From positions 1-30,049 of the forward strand of contig JALSPT010000181.1 of NCBI GenBank assembly GCA_026985785.1: a stretch of 30,049 bases of DNA, in the 5' to 3' direction. The position numbers were made by a program, and so were the translations under genes. This document shows positions 1 through 7,716 of this stretch, one piece after another (the first letter of the stretch is position 1; every line of letters starts with the position of its first letter). The notes beneath the pieces are model-generated. The model was not told the origin of the DNA, did not search any database, and was given only the letters and a program-made list of their open reading frames with translations. Origin of the DNA: Anaerolineales bacterium (lineage in GTDB: Bacteria; Chloroflexota; Anaerolineae; Anaerolineales; DRMV01).

Positions 1-1912
1 CGGGGAAGAGTTCGTCAATCACATCGAAGACCTTGTCGCTCCCCAAGGCGGCGCGGATTTCCTCCAGTTTCTCGAACAGGCGGTTGAGCACGCGACCCTC
101 GCGGGTGTCGGCAGCCACCAGGTTGAAAATGGTGACCTCCCGGGTTTGCCCGTAGCGATGGATGCGTCCCATCCGCTGCTCCAGGCGGTTGGGGTTCCAG
201 GGGATGTCGTAGTTGATCATCAGATGGCAAAACTGCAGATTGATGCCTTCCCCGGCGGCTTCAGTGGCCACCATGATTTGCGCCTGATTTTTGAACACCC
301 TTTCGGCCTCGATGCGTTCTTCCAAGGGCATGCCGCCGTGGATGGTGCATACCGCATACCCCCAATCGCGCAGCCGGCGTTCCAGATATTCCAGCGTGTC
401 GCGGGATTCGGTGAAGATCAGCACTTTCTCGCCTGCTTCGCGAGCCTGCAATTCGTCCAGCGACTGCTTGAAATGGCGCAGTTTGGCTTCTTCCCCCTGT
501 TCGATGATGGCTCTGGCTTGGTTCAACAAGACGTCCAGGGTCTGGATTTCCGCCTCCAGTTCGGCCCGGTTTTCGGCGACGCTCAAGGTTTCCCAAAGGG
601 CCTCCCGTTCCCAGCGCTCTTCCTCGCTCAAGTCCTCCACTTCTTCCAGAGAGAAGAAATCTTGCGGAACGGGTCGGCGCTTTCTGGCAAAGGCGTCGGC
701 CTGTTCCCGCAGTTCCTCAAGCCGTTTCTTTCGCCGTTGCAGGGAGCGATATAAGGCGTAGGTGCTGGAAGCCAGGCGGCGTTGCAAAATGACCAAGGCA
801 AAAGCGATATTGCGTCGTTTGTCACTCCTCACCAGGGCCTTGTTGTACTGCTCGTTGACATACCGGGAGAGGGCATTGTAGAGGGCTTTTTCCGCGGGCG
901 ATTCCTGGCCCAGATTGAAAGTGAGCGTTTTGACATGCCGGGGGAGGAACAATGGGCGACCTTCGAAATCCTTCAGGTCTTCTTTCAGCCGACGGATGAA
1001 CAGCGGGTTGTCCCCCCGACGGATGGAGTCCTCCAGCATATCGGTGGTGGCAAAGGCACCCGGCTGTAACAGGTCGAGGAACAGGCGGAAGTTTTCAGGG
1101 TCTCCCCGATGGGGCGTGGCGGTGAGAAAGAGCAGATGGGTGCTGTTGCGTGAGAGCAGTTCGCCCAGGCGATAGCGTTTGGTCTTGGTGACTTTGTTGC
1201 CGTAACGGTAAGCGGCCATCTTATGGGCTTCGTCCACGATGACCAGGTCCCAATGGACGGCAGCCAGGGCCTGCATGACATCTTCCTGGCGGGCGAAATC
1301 CAGCGAGGTGATGACCTGATATTCGGTCTCCCAGATGTTCTCTCCAAAGTGGTTGCGCATGGCCTGGCGATCGATGAGCACGAAACGCTCTTCGAAACGC
1401 TCCTTGAGTTCGCGGCGCCATTGGTCTTTGAGATGACCGGGCGCTACAATGAGGATTCGCTTGACCAGCCCGCGCAGTTTCATCTCCTTGATGACCAGCC
1501 CCGCCATAATGGTCTTCCCTGCGCCCGGGTCGTCGGCGATGAGGAACCGCACCCGGGGCTGCCGCAGGATGTAGCCGTAGACGGCCTCGATTTGGTGGGG
1601 CAAGGGGTCCACCTTGGAGATGTTCATCGCCAGGAGAGGGTCGTAGAGCGAAGCGTAACGATAGCGTTTGGCCTCCAATGCCAGGAACACATCGGGGGGC
1701 GGGGCGTCAAAGCCGCCAGCGACCTTGTGGCGATGCAGGCGGTGAAGTTCTTCCCGGCGAAAAACCTGATCGACGTGGCGGCGCGTATGAAGCAACGAGC
1801 CTACGAGGCGCACATGGGTATCTCCCAGTGACTCCACCTTGTCAATCTTCAAAGGTTCTGGCCACGTCGGGGCTTCAACGACGTCGCCGGCTTTCAGTTT
1901 CAGCACGCTCAC
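1..1912 (-). CDS. SNF2/RapA-family helicase, DrmD-like (3' end outside window)
   Basis: Open frame on the minus strand entering from the left edge; 637 residues are visible and the C-terminus is missing. Starting at the GTG at 1912 (AGAGGG lies just upstream; a second GTG is two codons in), it shows Walker A DDPGAGKT (127-134), the Walker B box DEAH (227-230), motif III TATPHRGD (264-271) and, near the edge, the motif VI region QRMGRIHRYGQ. These are the two RecA-like lobes of a superfamily 2 SNF2/RapA ATPase that translocates on duplex DNA. The variant DDPGAGKT, the segment DPLPHQIEAVYGYIL before it, and the charged insert between the lobes resemble the DISARM defence helicase DrmD and its stand-alone relatives; that link rests on memory of the family. 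It is transcribed divergently from gyrA, and no methylase or other DISARM gene is visible here. The ATPase call is firm; a defence role is unproven. Confidence 0.85.
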   Translation of the reverse strand, partial: MSVLKLKAGDVVEAPTWPEPLKIDKVESLGDTHVRLVGSLLHTRRHVDQVFRREELHRLHRHKVAGGFDAPPPDVFLALEAKRYRYASLYDPLLAMNISKVDPLPHQIEAVYGYILRQPRVRFLIADDPGAGKTIMAGLVIKEMKLRGLVKRILIVAPGHLKDQWRRELKERFEERFVLIDRQAMRNHFGENIWETEYQVITSLDFARQEDVMQALAAVHWDLVIVDEAHKMAAYRYGNKVTKTKRYRLGELLSRNSTHLLFLTATPHRGDPENFRLFLDLLQPGAFATTDMLEDSIRRGDNPLFIRRLKEDLKDFEGRPLFLPRHVKTLTFNLGQESPAEKALYNALSRYVNEQYNKALVRSDKRRNIAFALVILQRRLASSTYALYRSLQRRKKRLEELREQADAFARKRRPVPQDFFSLEEVEDLSEEERWEREALWETLSVAENRAELEAEIQTLDVLLNQARAIIEQGEEAKLRHFKQSLDELQAREAGEKVLIFTESRDTLEYLERRLRDWGYAVCTIHGGMPLEERIEAERVFKNQAQIMVATEAAGEGINLQFCHLMINYDIPWNPNRLEQRMGRIHRYGQTREVTIFNLVAADTREGRVLNRLFEKLEEIRAALGSDKVFDVIDELFP

Positions 1913-1974
1913 TTTTTGCCCTCTTTTTACGCTTGTAGGAGAGCATATCTCCTGGGGCTCTCACCGTAAGCAGG

Positions 1975-1985
1975 AGTATAGCACA
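1975..1985 (-). promoter_or_regulatory. Candidate extended -10 promoter of the SNF2 helicase gene
   Basis: The minus strand reads TGTGC-TATACT, an extended -10 (TGn) hexamer, giving a leader of about 55 nt before the GTG at 1912. No good -35 is visible at 17 nt. The same TGTGCTATACTCC string occurs upstream of the lipoprotein gene at 17715-17725, which supports a real promoter class. Confidence 0.55.
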
Positions 1986-2068
1986 AATGTTGCGTAAGGC
2001 TCCTTCGTGCGATGCCTTTTAAGCGTGAAAACCCCGCCTTCTTAAGGACGTGATGCCATGCTTGGCAG

Positions 2069-2077
2069 TGGTATAAT
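2069..2077 (+). promoter_or_regulatory. Candidate extended -10 promoter of gyrA
   Basis: TGG-TATAAT is a consensus -10 hexamer with the extended TGn element, about 64 nt before the likely gyrA start. No convincing -35 hexamer is seen, as expected for extended -10 promoters. Confidence 0.6.
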
Positions 2078-2083
2078 TGAAGT

Positions 2084-2115
2084 GCCCGCCCGCGGTGACA
2101 CGGGTGGGCTGTTTT
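2084..2115 (+). promoter_or_regulatory. Hairpin with short T-run in the gyrA leader (possible attenuator)
   Basis: GCCCGCCCG (2084-2092) pairs with CGGGTGGGC (2101-2109) as nine pairs including one G-U, with an 8-nt loop, followed by TGTTTTGT. It lies just downstream of the gyrA -10 box and so within the predicted 5' leader. The stem-plus-T-run form resembles a weak intrinsic terminator; an attenuator is an inference. Confidence 0.4.
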
Positions 2116-2147
2116 GTAACGTTCGCGGTAGTTTCGAGAAGAGGCTT

Positions 2148-4583
2148 ATGACCATTGGGAATGTAAAAACCGTTGACATCAACGACGAAATGCGCTCGGC
2201 GTACCTGGATTATGCCATGAGCGTGATTGTGGCGCGCGCCTTGCCCGATGCCCGTGATGGCCTGAAGCCCGTCCAGAGGCGCATCCTCTACGCCATGCAC
2301 GACATGGGCCTGCGCGCCGGTTCGGCTTACAAGAAATCCGCCCGCATCGTCGGCGAGGTGTTGGGCAAGTACCACCCCCACGGCGATCAGGCGGTGTACG
2401 AAGCGATGGCGCGCATGGCGCAGGATTTCTCCATGCGCTACCCCTTGGTGGACGGCCAGGGCAACTTTGGCAGCATCGACGGCGACAGCCCGGCGGCCAT
2501 GCGCTATACCGAAGCCCGCCTCAGCCGCATCGCCGAGGAAATGCTGGTGGATATCGACAAAGATACCGTCGATTTCGCCGACAACTTCGACGGCAGCCTG
2601 CAAGAGCCGGTGGTGCTGCCGGCGCGCATCCCCAATCTACTGGTCAATGGCGCATCGGGCATCGCGGTGGGCATGGCGACCAACATCCCGCCCCACAACC
2701 TCACCGAGGTGGTGCAAGCGCTGGTGTACCTCATCGACCATTATGATGCCCTGGACGAGATCGGTGTGGACGACCTGATGCAGTTCGTCAAGGGGCCGGA
2801 TTTCCCCACCGCGGGTGTGATTGTGGGCACCGAGGGCATTCGCCAGGCCTACACCAACGGGCGCGGGCGCATCATCGTGCGGGCGCGTGCCGAAATCGAG
2901 GAGATGAAAGGCGGGCGGCACCGCATCGTCATCACCCAAATCCCCTACCAGGTCAACAAATCGGCGCTGCTGGCGCGCATTGCCCAACTGGTGCGCGAAG
3001 GCCATATCGACGCCATCAGCGACCTGCGCGACGAATCCGACCGGCGGGGAATGAGCATCGTGGTGGAACTCAAGCGTGGCGCGCAGCCGCGTAAGGTGCT
3101 CAATCAACTCTACAAGCACACCCCCCTGCAATCCACCTTCAGCGTCCAACTCCTGGCATTGGTGAACGGCGAGCCGCGGTTGCTTTCCCTCAAGCGGGCG
3201 ATGCAGGTATACATCGAACATCGCCGTGAGGTCATCCGCCGCCGCAGCGAATACGAACTGGCCAAGGCCCGCCGCCGGGCGCACATTCTCGAAGGGCTGC
3301 TGCTGGCGCTGGCGCATCTCGACGACGTCATCGCCACCATCCGCCAGTCGCGCGATGCCGACCAAGCGCGCGAGCGCTTGATGGTGCGCTTCCGCCTCAC
3401 CGAGGTGCAGGCGCAGGCCATTCTCGACATGCCGTTGCGCCGCCTGGCCGCGCTGGAGCGGCAGAAAATCGAGGACGAATACCGCCAGTTGCAAGAGCGC
3501 ATCGCTTACCTCGAAGACCTGCTGGCGCATCCCAAGAAAATCTTGCAGGTCATCAAAGAGGATCTGCAAGAGGTGGCTGAGAAATACGGCGACGAGCGTC
3601 GCACGCTGATCGCCCGCGACGCGAAGGCGGAGATTCGCGAAGAAGACTTGGTCGCCGATGTTCCTGTGCTCATCACCATCACCCAGCGGGGCTACATCAA
3701 ACGGATGCCGGCAAGCACCTTCCGCGCCCAGGGGCGCGGCGGGCGGGGGGTGGCCGGGCACACCACCCGGGACGACGACGAAGTGGTGCTGCTGGTGCCC
3801 GCCCGTACGCTGCACACCATGCTTTTCTTCACCGACCGGGGCAAAGTCTATGCCTCCAAGGTGTATCAAATTCCCGAAGCCCGGCGCACGGCCAAAGGCA
3901 TCGCGATCATCAACCTGCTGCATCTGGAGCCGGGCGAGCGGGTGACCGCCGCGATCGCCGTGCCCGATTTCGACCAAGCGGAATACTGCTTCATGGCCAC
4001 CCGCCAAGGTGTGGTCAAACGGGTAGCGTTGGAGGAATTTGCCTCGGTGCGTCCCTCGGGCCTGATTGCCCTCACTTTGCGGGAGGGCGACGCCCTGGAA
4101 TGGGTGCGGCTGACCGGCGGAAACGACGATATTTTGCTGGTGACCGCTCAGGGGCAGGCGCTGCGTTTCCGTGAAGACGAGGTGCGCTCGATGGGGCGGC
4201 AGGCCGCCGGCGTGACCGGCATTCGGCTGCGCCCCGGCGACCGGGTGGTTTCGATGGACGTGGTGGAGCCGGGGGGCTATCTGCTGGTGGTGACCGAAAA
4301 AGGTTACGGCAAGCGCACCCCTCTGGCGGATTACCCCCGCAAACACCGTGCTACCTACGGCGTCCGCACCCTGGCAACGGGGGCGGGGGAGCGGGTGGGC
4401 CCGATCGTTGCCGCGCGGGTGGTGCAGGAGAGCGATCACCTTACCTTGATCTCCACTGGCGGCATCGTGCTGCGCACCCGGGTGGCCGATATTTCCGTCA
4501 TGGGGCGCAGCGCACGCGGCGTGCGGCTGATGCGCTTGCAGGAAAACGATAGTGTGGCGTCGGTAGCGCGATTGCAAAAATGA
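2148..4583 (+). CDS. gyrA: DNA gyrase subunit A
   Basis: 811-residue type IIA topoisomerase A subunit, which with GyrB introduces negative supercoils. From the ATG at 2148 the N-terminus reads NVKTVDINDEMRSAYLDYAM, the usual GyrA opening. An in-frame ATG at 2058 would add 30 unlike residues and sits upstream of the predicted -10 box, so it is rejected. The catalytic tyrosine is Tyr120 (AAMRYTEARL). The GyrA box of the C-terminal beta-pinwheel is QGRGGRG at 528-534 (consensus QRRGGKG), which favours gyrase over topoisomerase IV. In the quinolone-resistance region the motif is GKYHPHGDQAVYEAM: Gln81 and Glu85 occupy the positions of E. coli Ser83 and Asp87. First gene of a plus-strand run with 27 nt to the next gene; gyrB is not in the window. 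Confidence 0.97.
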   Translation: MTIGNVKTVDINDEMRSAYLDYAMSVIVARALPDARDGLKPVQRRILYAMHDMGLRAGSAYKKSARIVGEVLGKYHPHGDQAVYEAMARMAQDFSMRYPLVDGQGNFGSIDGDSPAAMRYTEARLSRIAEEMLVDIDKDTVDFADNFDGSLQEPVVLPARIPNLLVNGASGIAVGMATNIPPHNLTEVVQALVYLIDHYDALDEIGVDDLMQFVKGPDFPTAGVIVGTEGIRQAYTNGRGRIIVRARAEIEEMKGGRHRIVITQIPYQVNKSALLARIAQLVREGHIDAISDLRDESDRRGMSIVVELKRGAQPRKVLNQLYKHTPLQSTFSVQLLALVNGEPRLLSLKRAMQVYIEHRREVIRRRSEYELAKARRRAHILEGLLLALAHLDDVIATIRQSRDADQARERLMVRFRLTEVQAQAILDMPLRRLAALERQKIEDEYRQLQERIAYLEDLLAHPKKILQVIKEDLQEVAEKYGDERRTLIARDAKAEIREEDLVADVPVLITITQRGYIKRMPASTFRAQGRGGRGVAGHTTRDDDEVVLLVPARTLHTMLFFTDRGKVYASKVYQIPEARRTAKGIAIINLLHLEPGERVTAAIAVPDFDQAEYCFMATRQGVVKRVALEEFASVRPSGLIALTLREGDALEWVRLTGGNDDILLVTAQGQALRFREDEVRSMGRQAAGVTGIRLRPGDRVVSMDVVEPGGYLLVVTEKGYGKRTPLADYPRKHRATYGVRTLATGAGERVGPIVAARVVQESDHLTLISTGGIVLRTRVADISVMGRSARGVRLMRLQENDSVASVARLQK

Positions 4584-4610
4584 TGGTTCGGCGCTGCCGG
4601 GAGGCTGACG

Positions 4611-5456
4611 GTGGGCATTGCGCGACGTGATTTTCTCAAACTGCTGGGGGCCGGGGCGCTGGCATCCGTTCTGCCGCGCCCAGCAGCCACGGCGCGGGCG
4701 ACCTTGTATGCCACCACCGACCGGGTGTACCTTATCCGTAGCATCGACCCGCGCTTTGGCGTGCTGCTCAGCGTGGACGATGGCTATTCGCAAACCTTCT
4801 CCCGGATTGCCGAGGTCATCCTGCGGCGCAAGTGCCCGATCGCCTTTTTCCCCATGGGGCGGATGCTGCACATCCTGGCCGACTTGGATGGCCGCAACCT
4901 GCTGGAAGAACTGGTGGAAGCAGGCTGCATCATCGGAAATCATTCCTACTCACACCCTTACTTTACCCATCTCGACGACAAACAGATTGCGGAGGAGTTG
5001 CTCAACTGGGAAAAGGCGTTGGCCAACGCGCTGGGAACCGATTACCTGCGGATGATGAAGGCCCGTTTCCCCTATTTTCGCATTCCGTTTGGCGCGGGGA
5101 AGAACACGCCCCGCGTCCATCGCGTCGTGACCAGCCTGGGCTACAAATTTGTGGATTGGACGTGGGACGAGGGGGCTATTCTGACCGATTATGGCGCCAT
5201 CGATCACCCGGAAAAGGCTCTCCAGCAGCCGTTGTTCGGTAAAATTGTGGAAGCCATCAAGGCGTCGACGCGCAGTTTACGCCGCGGCGACATTGGCCTG
5301 CTGCATTCCAACTGGTGGGATGCCTACGCTTTCGAGACCCTGTGCGAGCGGGCGCAAACGTTGGGGCTGGCCGACCCGGAAAGCAGCCTGGCGGGGACGT
5401 TTGCCCTGCTCAATCGTATCGAGGACGGCAATCGCTGGGTTTCGGGCGGTTTCTGA
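4611..5456 (+). CDS. Tat-exported polysaccharide deacetylase (CE4)-like protein
   Basis: 281 residues from a GTG preceded by GGGAGG at 6 nt. The N-terminus has a twin-arginine signal (ARRDFLKLLGAGALA, residues 4-18), so a folded protein is probably exported. The mature part has NodB/CE4 hallmarks: motif 1 as SVDDGYS (Asp56, Asp57), motif 2 as HSYSH (His111, His115, metal ligands), motif 3 as RIPFGAGKN near 157-165, and a late GDIGLLHS segment resembling motif 5. Family members remove N- or O-acetyl groups from sugars such as peptidoglycan, chitin or xylan; the substrate here cannot be told. The presence of Asp and both His argues for an active metal site. It follows gyrA by 27 nt and is probably co-transcribed, without an obvious functional link. 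Confidence 0.8.
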   Translation: MGIARRDFLKLLGAGALASVLPRPAATARATLYATTDRVYLIRSIDPRFGVLLSVDDGYSQTFSRIAEVILRRKCPIAFFPMGRMLHILADLDGRNLLEELVEAGCIIGNHSYSHPYFTHLDDKQIAEELLNWEKALANALGTDYLRMMKARFPYFRIPFGAGKNTPRVHRVVTSLGYKFVDWTWDEGAILTDYGAIDHPEKALQQPLFGKIVEAIKASTRSLRRGDIGLLHSNWWDAYAFETLCERAQTLGLADPESSLAGTFALLNRIEDGNRWVSGGF

Positions 5457-5519
5457 CCGTCTTCTGACGGCGTCGCCCTCGCGCGTTTCCGCCAACCCGG
5501 ATAGCATGGAGAGGACGCT

Positions 5520-6509
5520 ATGCTGGTTTTGACCGCTGCTGATGTTCGCAAGGCGCTGCCTATGAGGGCAGCCATTGCCGCCGTGGAAGAGGCTTACCGC
5601 GCCCTCTCGGCTGGTGAGGCGGAGGTGCCGTTGCGCCTTTCGTTGCCTGTTGAGCCGCATGAGGGCGTCAGCCTGTTCATGCCCGCTTATGTCCACGCTG
5701 AGGGAGAGGAGGCCTTGACGGTGAAAGTGGTCTCGGTATTTCCCCGCAATCCGGCGCGGGGCTTGCCGACCATTTTCGCCGCGGTGCTGGTGCTGGAAGC
5801 CGATACCGGGCGCCCCCTGGCGTTGCTGGAGGGCGGCACACTGACCGCCCTGCGCACGGGGGCGGCCTCGGGCGCGGCCACCAAGGCCCTGGCGCGCCCC
5901 GACAGCCGGGTGTTGGCCGTGTTTGGCGCCGGCACCCAGGGACGCACCCAGGCTGAGGCCGTGTGCACCGTGCGTCCCATCGAGCGGGTGTGGGTGTACG
6001 ACGTCCGGCGGGAGCAGGCCGAGGCTTTTGCTGCCGAGATGGCAGGTTGGGGGCCCCTGCCGCAGGATGTGCGCGTCGCGGCCACGCCGGAAGAAGCCGT
6101 GCGCGAGGCCGACGTCATCTGCACGGCCACGATTGCCACCTCGCCGGTCTTCCCCGATGCGGCGCTCAAGCCGGGCGTGCACATCAACGGCATTGGCGCT
6201 TACACGCCCGAGATGGCCGAGGTGCCGCCGGAGACTGTGGCGCGGGCGTTGGTGGTGGTGGATTCCCGCCAGGCCGCCCTGGCCGAAGCGGGTGACCTTA
6301 TTCAGCCCATTCATGCTGGACGCATCACGCCCGAACACATCCACGCCGAACTTGGCGAGATCCTGCTGGGGCGCAAGACCGGGCGCACCTCGCCGGAGCA
6401 GGTCACTTTCTTCAAGTCGGTGGGTGTGGCGGTGCAGGATGCCATGGCAGCCCAAGCAGTCCTTCGGCGCGCGCAGGCCGAGGGCTTGGGGCAAAAGGTT
6501 TCTCTGTGA
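5520..6509 (+). CDS. Ornithine cyclodeaminase / mu-crystallin family enzyme
   Basis: 329 residues, the usual family length; the start has GGAGAGGA a few bases upstream. Visible features are Lys69 in the LTVKVVSVFP segment, LTALRTGAASGAATKALA (108-125, with the substrate-binding Arg112), the NAD(P)-binding loop FGAGTQG (135-141) and a C-terminal TFFKSVGVAVQD. The family covers ornithine cyclodeaminase, alanine dehydrogenase and imine reductases such as delta-1-pyrroline-2-carboxylate reductase; specificity cannot be assigned from sequence alone. It is followed at 7 nt by a sarcosine-oxidase-like flavoprotein. An amine oxidase beside a possible imine reductase suggests joint handling of a secondary amino acid or cyclic imine, for example a proline derivative. 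This is inference. Confidence 0.85.
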   Translation: MLVLTAADVRKALPMRAAIAAVEEAYRALSAGEAEVPLRLSLPVEPHEGVSLFMPAYVHAEGEEALTVKVVSVFPRNPARGLPTIFAAVLVLEADTGRPLALLEGGTLTALRTGAASGAATKALARPDSRVLAVFGAGTQGRTQAEAVCTVRPIERVWVYDVRREQAEAFAAEMAGWGPLPQDVRVAATPEEAVREADVICTATIATSPVFPDAALKPGVHINGIGAYTPEMAEVPPETVARALVVVDSRQAALAEAGDLIQPIHAGRITPEHIHAELGEILLGRKTGRTSPEQVTFFKSVGVAVQDAMAAQAVLRRAQAEGLGQKVSL

Positions 6510-6516
6510 GGTAATG

Positions 6517-7671
6517 ATGAGCGATCTCCCTAAAACTGCTGAAGTCGTTGTGGTAGGTGGGGGGGTGATGGGCGCCAGCATCGCCTATCACCTGGCAGCC
6601 GCCGGACAGAAGGGGGTGGTCTTGCTGGAGAAGGAATCGTTCTTTGGCCTTGGCGCTACCGGGCGCTGCGCCGGCGGCGTGCGCTACCAGTTCGGCACCG
6701 AGGTCAACATTCGGCTGTCGATGGAAAGCCTGCCCATGCTGGAGCGTTTTCCCGCAGAGATCGGCTATCCCATCGACTATCGCCAGATCGGTTATCTCTT
6801 CGTGTTGACCAACGAGCAAGACGTGGCCGATTTTCGGGAAATCGTGGCCCTGCAAAACCGCCTGGGCGTGGGCACGGAGTGGTGGGATGGCGATGCGGTA
6901 CGCCGTCGATTGCCGATGATGCGCTGGGATGATGCCCTGGCCGCCAGTTTCAACCCCAAGGATGGCCTGGTGGACCCCAACGGTGTGGTCATGGGCTACA
7001 CCCAGCGCGCCCGCCAGTTGGGGGCGCTCACGCTGACCGATATCGAGGTGACTGGCATTCAAGTGCGTTCCGGGCGGGTGGTGGCGGTGGAGACCAACCG
7101 CGGCGTGATTCAGACCGGGCGCGTGATCAACGCGGCTGGCCCTTGGGCTGGCCTCATCGGCAAGATGGCCGGGGTGGATATTCCCATCCAGCCCATCCGC
7201 CGCCAGTGGCTGACCACCACGCCGCTGGACCTGCCGCCCGACTTTCCCTTTGTGATCGACTTTGCCCAGAGCCTGTATTTCCACCCCGAAGGCGAAGGGC
7301 TGCTGACCGGTATGTCCAACCCCAACGAGAAACCCGGCTTCGACCAGTCGGTCGACCCGGAGTGGGAACTGGTGCACATGGAAGCGGCCATCGAGCGGAT
7401 GCCCATGCTGGAGCAGGCTGGGGTGGTCTCCCGCGTGGCCGGGCTGTACGAAGTGACGCCCGACGCGCATCCCATCTTTGGCGCGACGCCGGTCGAGGGC
7501 TTTTACCTGTGTGCCGGTTTCTCCGGCCACGGTTTCATGCACGGCCCGATTGCCGGGAAACTGATGGCCGAATATTTGCTCGAAGGCGAGTTCAAGACGG
7601 TGGATGTTTCCATGCTCGACCTGGCGCGCTTTGCCGAAGGCCGCCTGATCGAAGAACACAACGTCGTCTAA
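6517..7671 (+). CDS. FAD-dependent oxidoreductase, DAO / sarcosine oxidase beta-like
   Basis: 384 residues. Two tandem ATGs exist (6514 and 6517). GAGG at 6508-6511, which overlaps the upstream stop codon, is 5 nt from the second, so 6517 is preferred. The N-terminus has the dinucleotide-binding fold VVVVGGGVMGASIAYHL (GGGVMG 14-19) with Glu39 after the second strand, then GATGRCAGGVRYQF, resembling the flavin-contacting segment of sarcosine oxidase beta and related amino-acid dehydrogenases. A C-terminal GFSGHGFMHGPIAGKLMAEYLL is the usual end of DAO-family folds. Family members oxidise secondary or D-amino acids. Coupled to the preceding cyclodeaminase-family gene. The TAA stop is also the first triplet of the heptad repeat that follows. 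Confidence 0.87.
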   Translation: MSDLPKTAEVVVVGGGVMGASIAYHLAAAGQKGVVLLEKESFFGLGATGRCAGGVRYQFGTEVNIRLSMESLPMLERFPAEIGYPIDYRQIGYLFVLTNEQDVADFREIVALQNRLGVGTEWWDGDAVRRRLPMMRWDDALAASFNPKDGLVDPNGVVMGYTQRARQLGALTLTDIEVTGIQVRSGRVVAVETNRGVIQTGRVINAAGPWAGLIGKMAGVDIPIQPIRRQWLTTTPLDLPPDFPFVIDFAQSLYFHPEGEGLLTGMSNPNEKPGFDQSVDPEWELVHMEAAIERMPMLEQAGVVSRVAGLYEVTPDAHPIFGATPVEGFYLCAGFSGHGFMHGPIAGKLMAEYLLEGEFKTVDVSMLDLARFAEGRLIEEHNVV

Positions 7672-7711
7672 CCCCCTAACCCCTAATCCCTAATCCCTAA
7701 TCCCTAATCCC
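7669..7711 (+). repeat. C-rich 7-nt tandem repeat (TAATCCC) between flavoprotein gene and cinA
   Basis: Starting with the stop codon itself, the sense strand reads TAACCCCC, TAACCCC, then TAATCCC four times (7684-7711), followed by TTCCC and the cinA ATG. Every unit contains TAA and the period is 7, so all three frames are closed. The run fills the gap and leaves no Shine-Dalgarno for cinA. Confidence 0.9.
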
Positions 7712-7716
7712 TTCCC

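Noticed and set aside
2148..4583. Topoisomerase IV subunit ParC instead of GyrA
   Set aside because: A GyrA-box variant (QGRGGRG, residues 528-534) is present in the C-terminal domain, which ParC proteins lack or have degraded.
2637..4943. A 768-codon open frame on the minus strand opposite gyrA
   Set aside because: It lies antisense to an unmistakable gyrA, is His/Gln/Ala-rich with no recognisable domain, and is the kind of long antisense frame common in high-GC genes.
7669..7711. Telomere-like CCCTAA repeat
   Set aside because: The unit is 7 nt, only four exact copies occur, and it sits between two bacterial genes. It is an intergenic tandem repeat.
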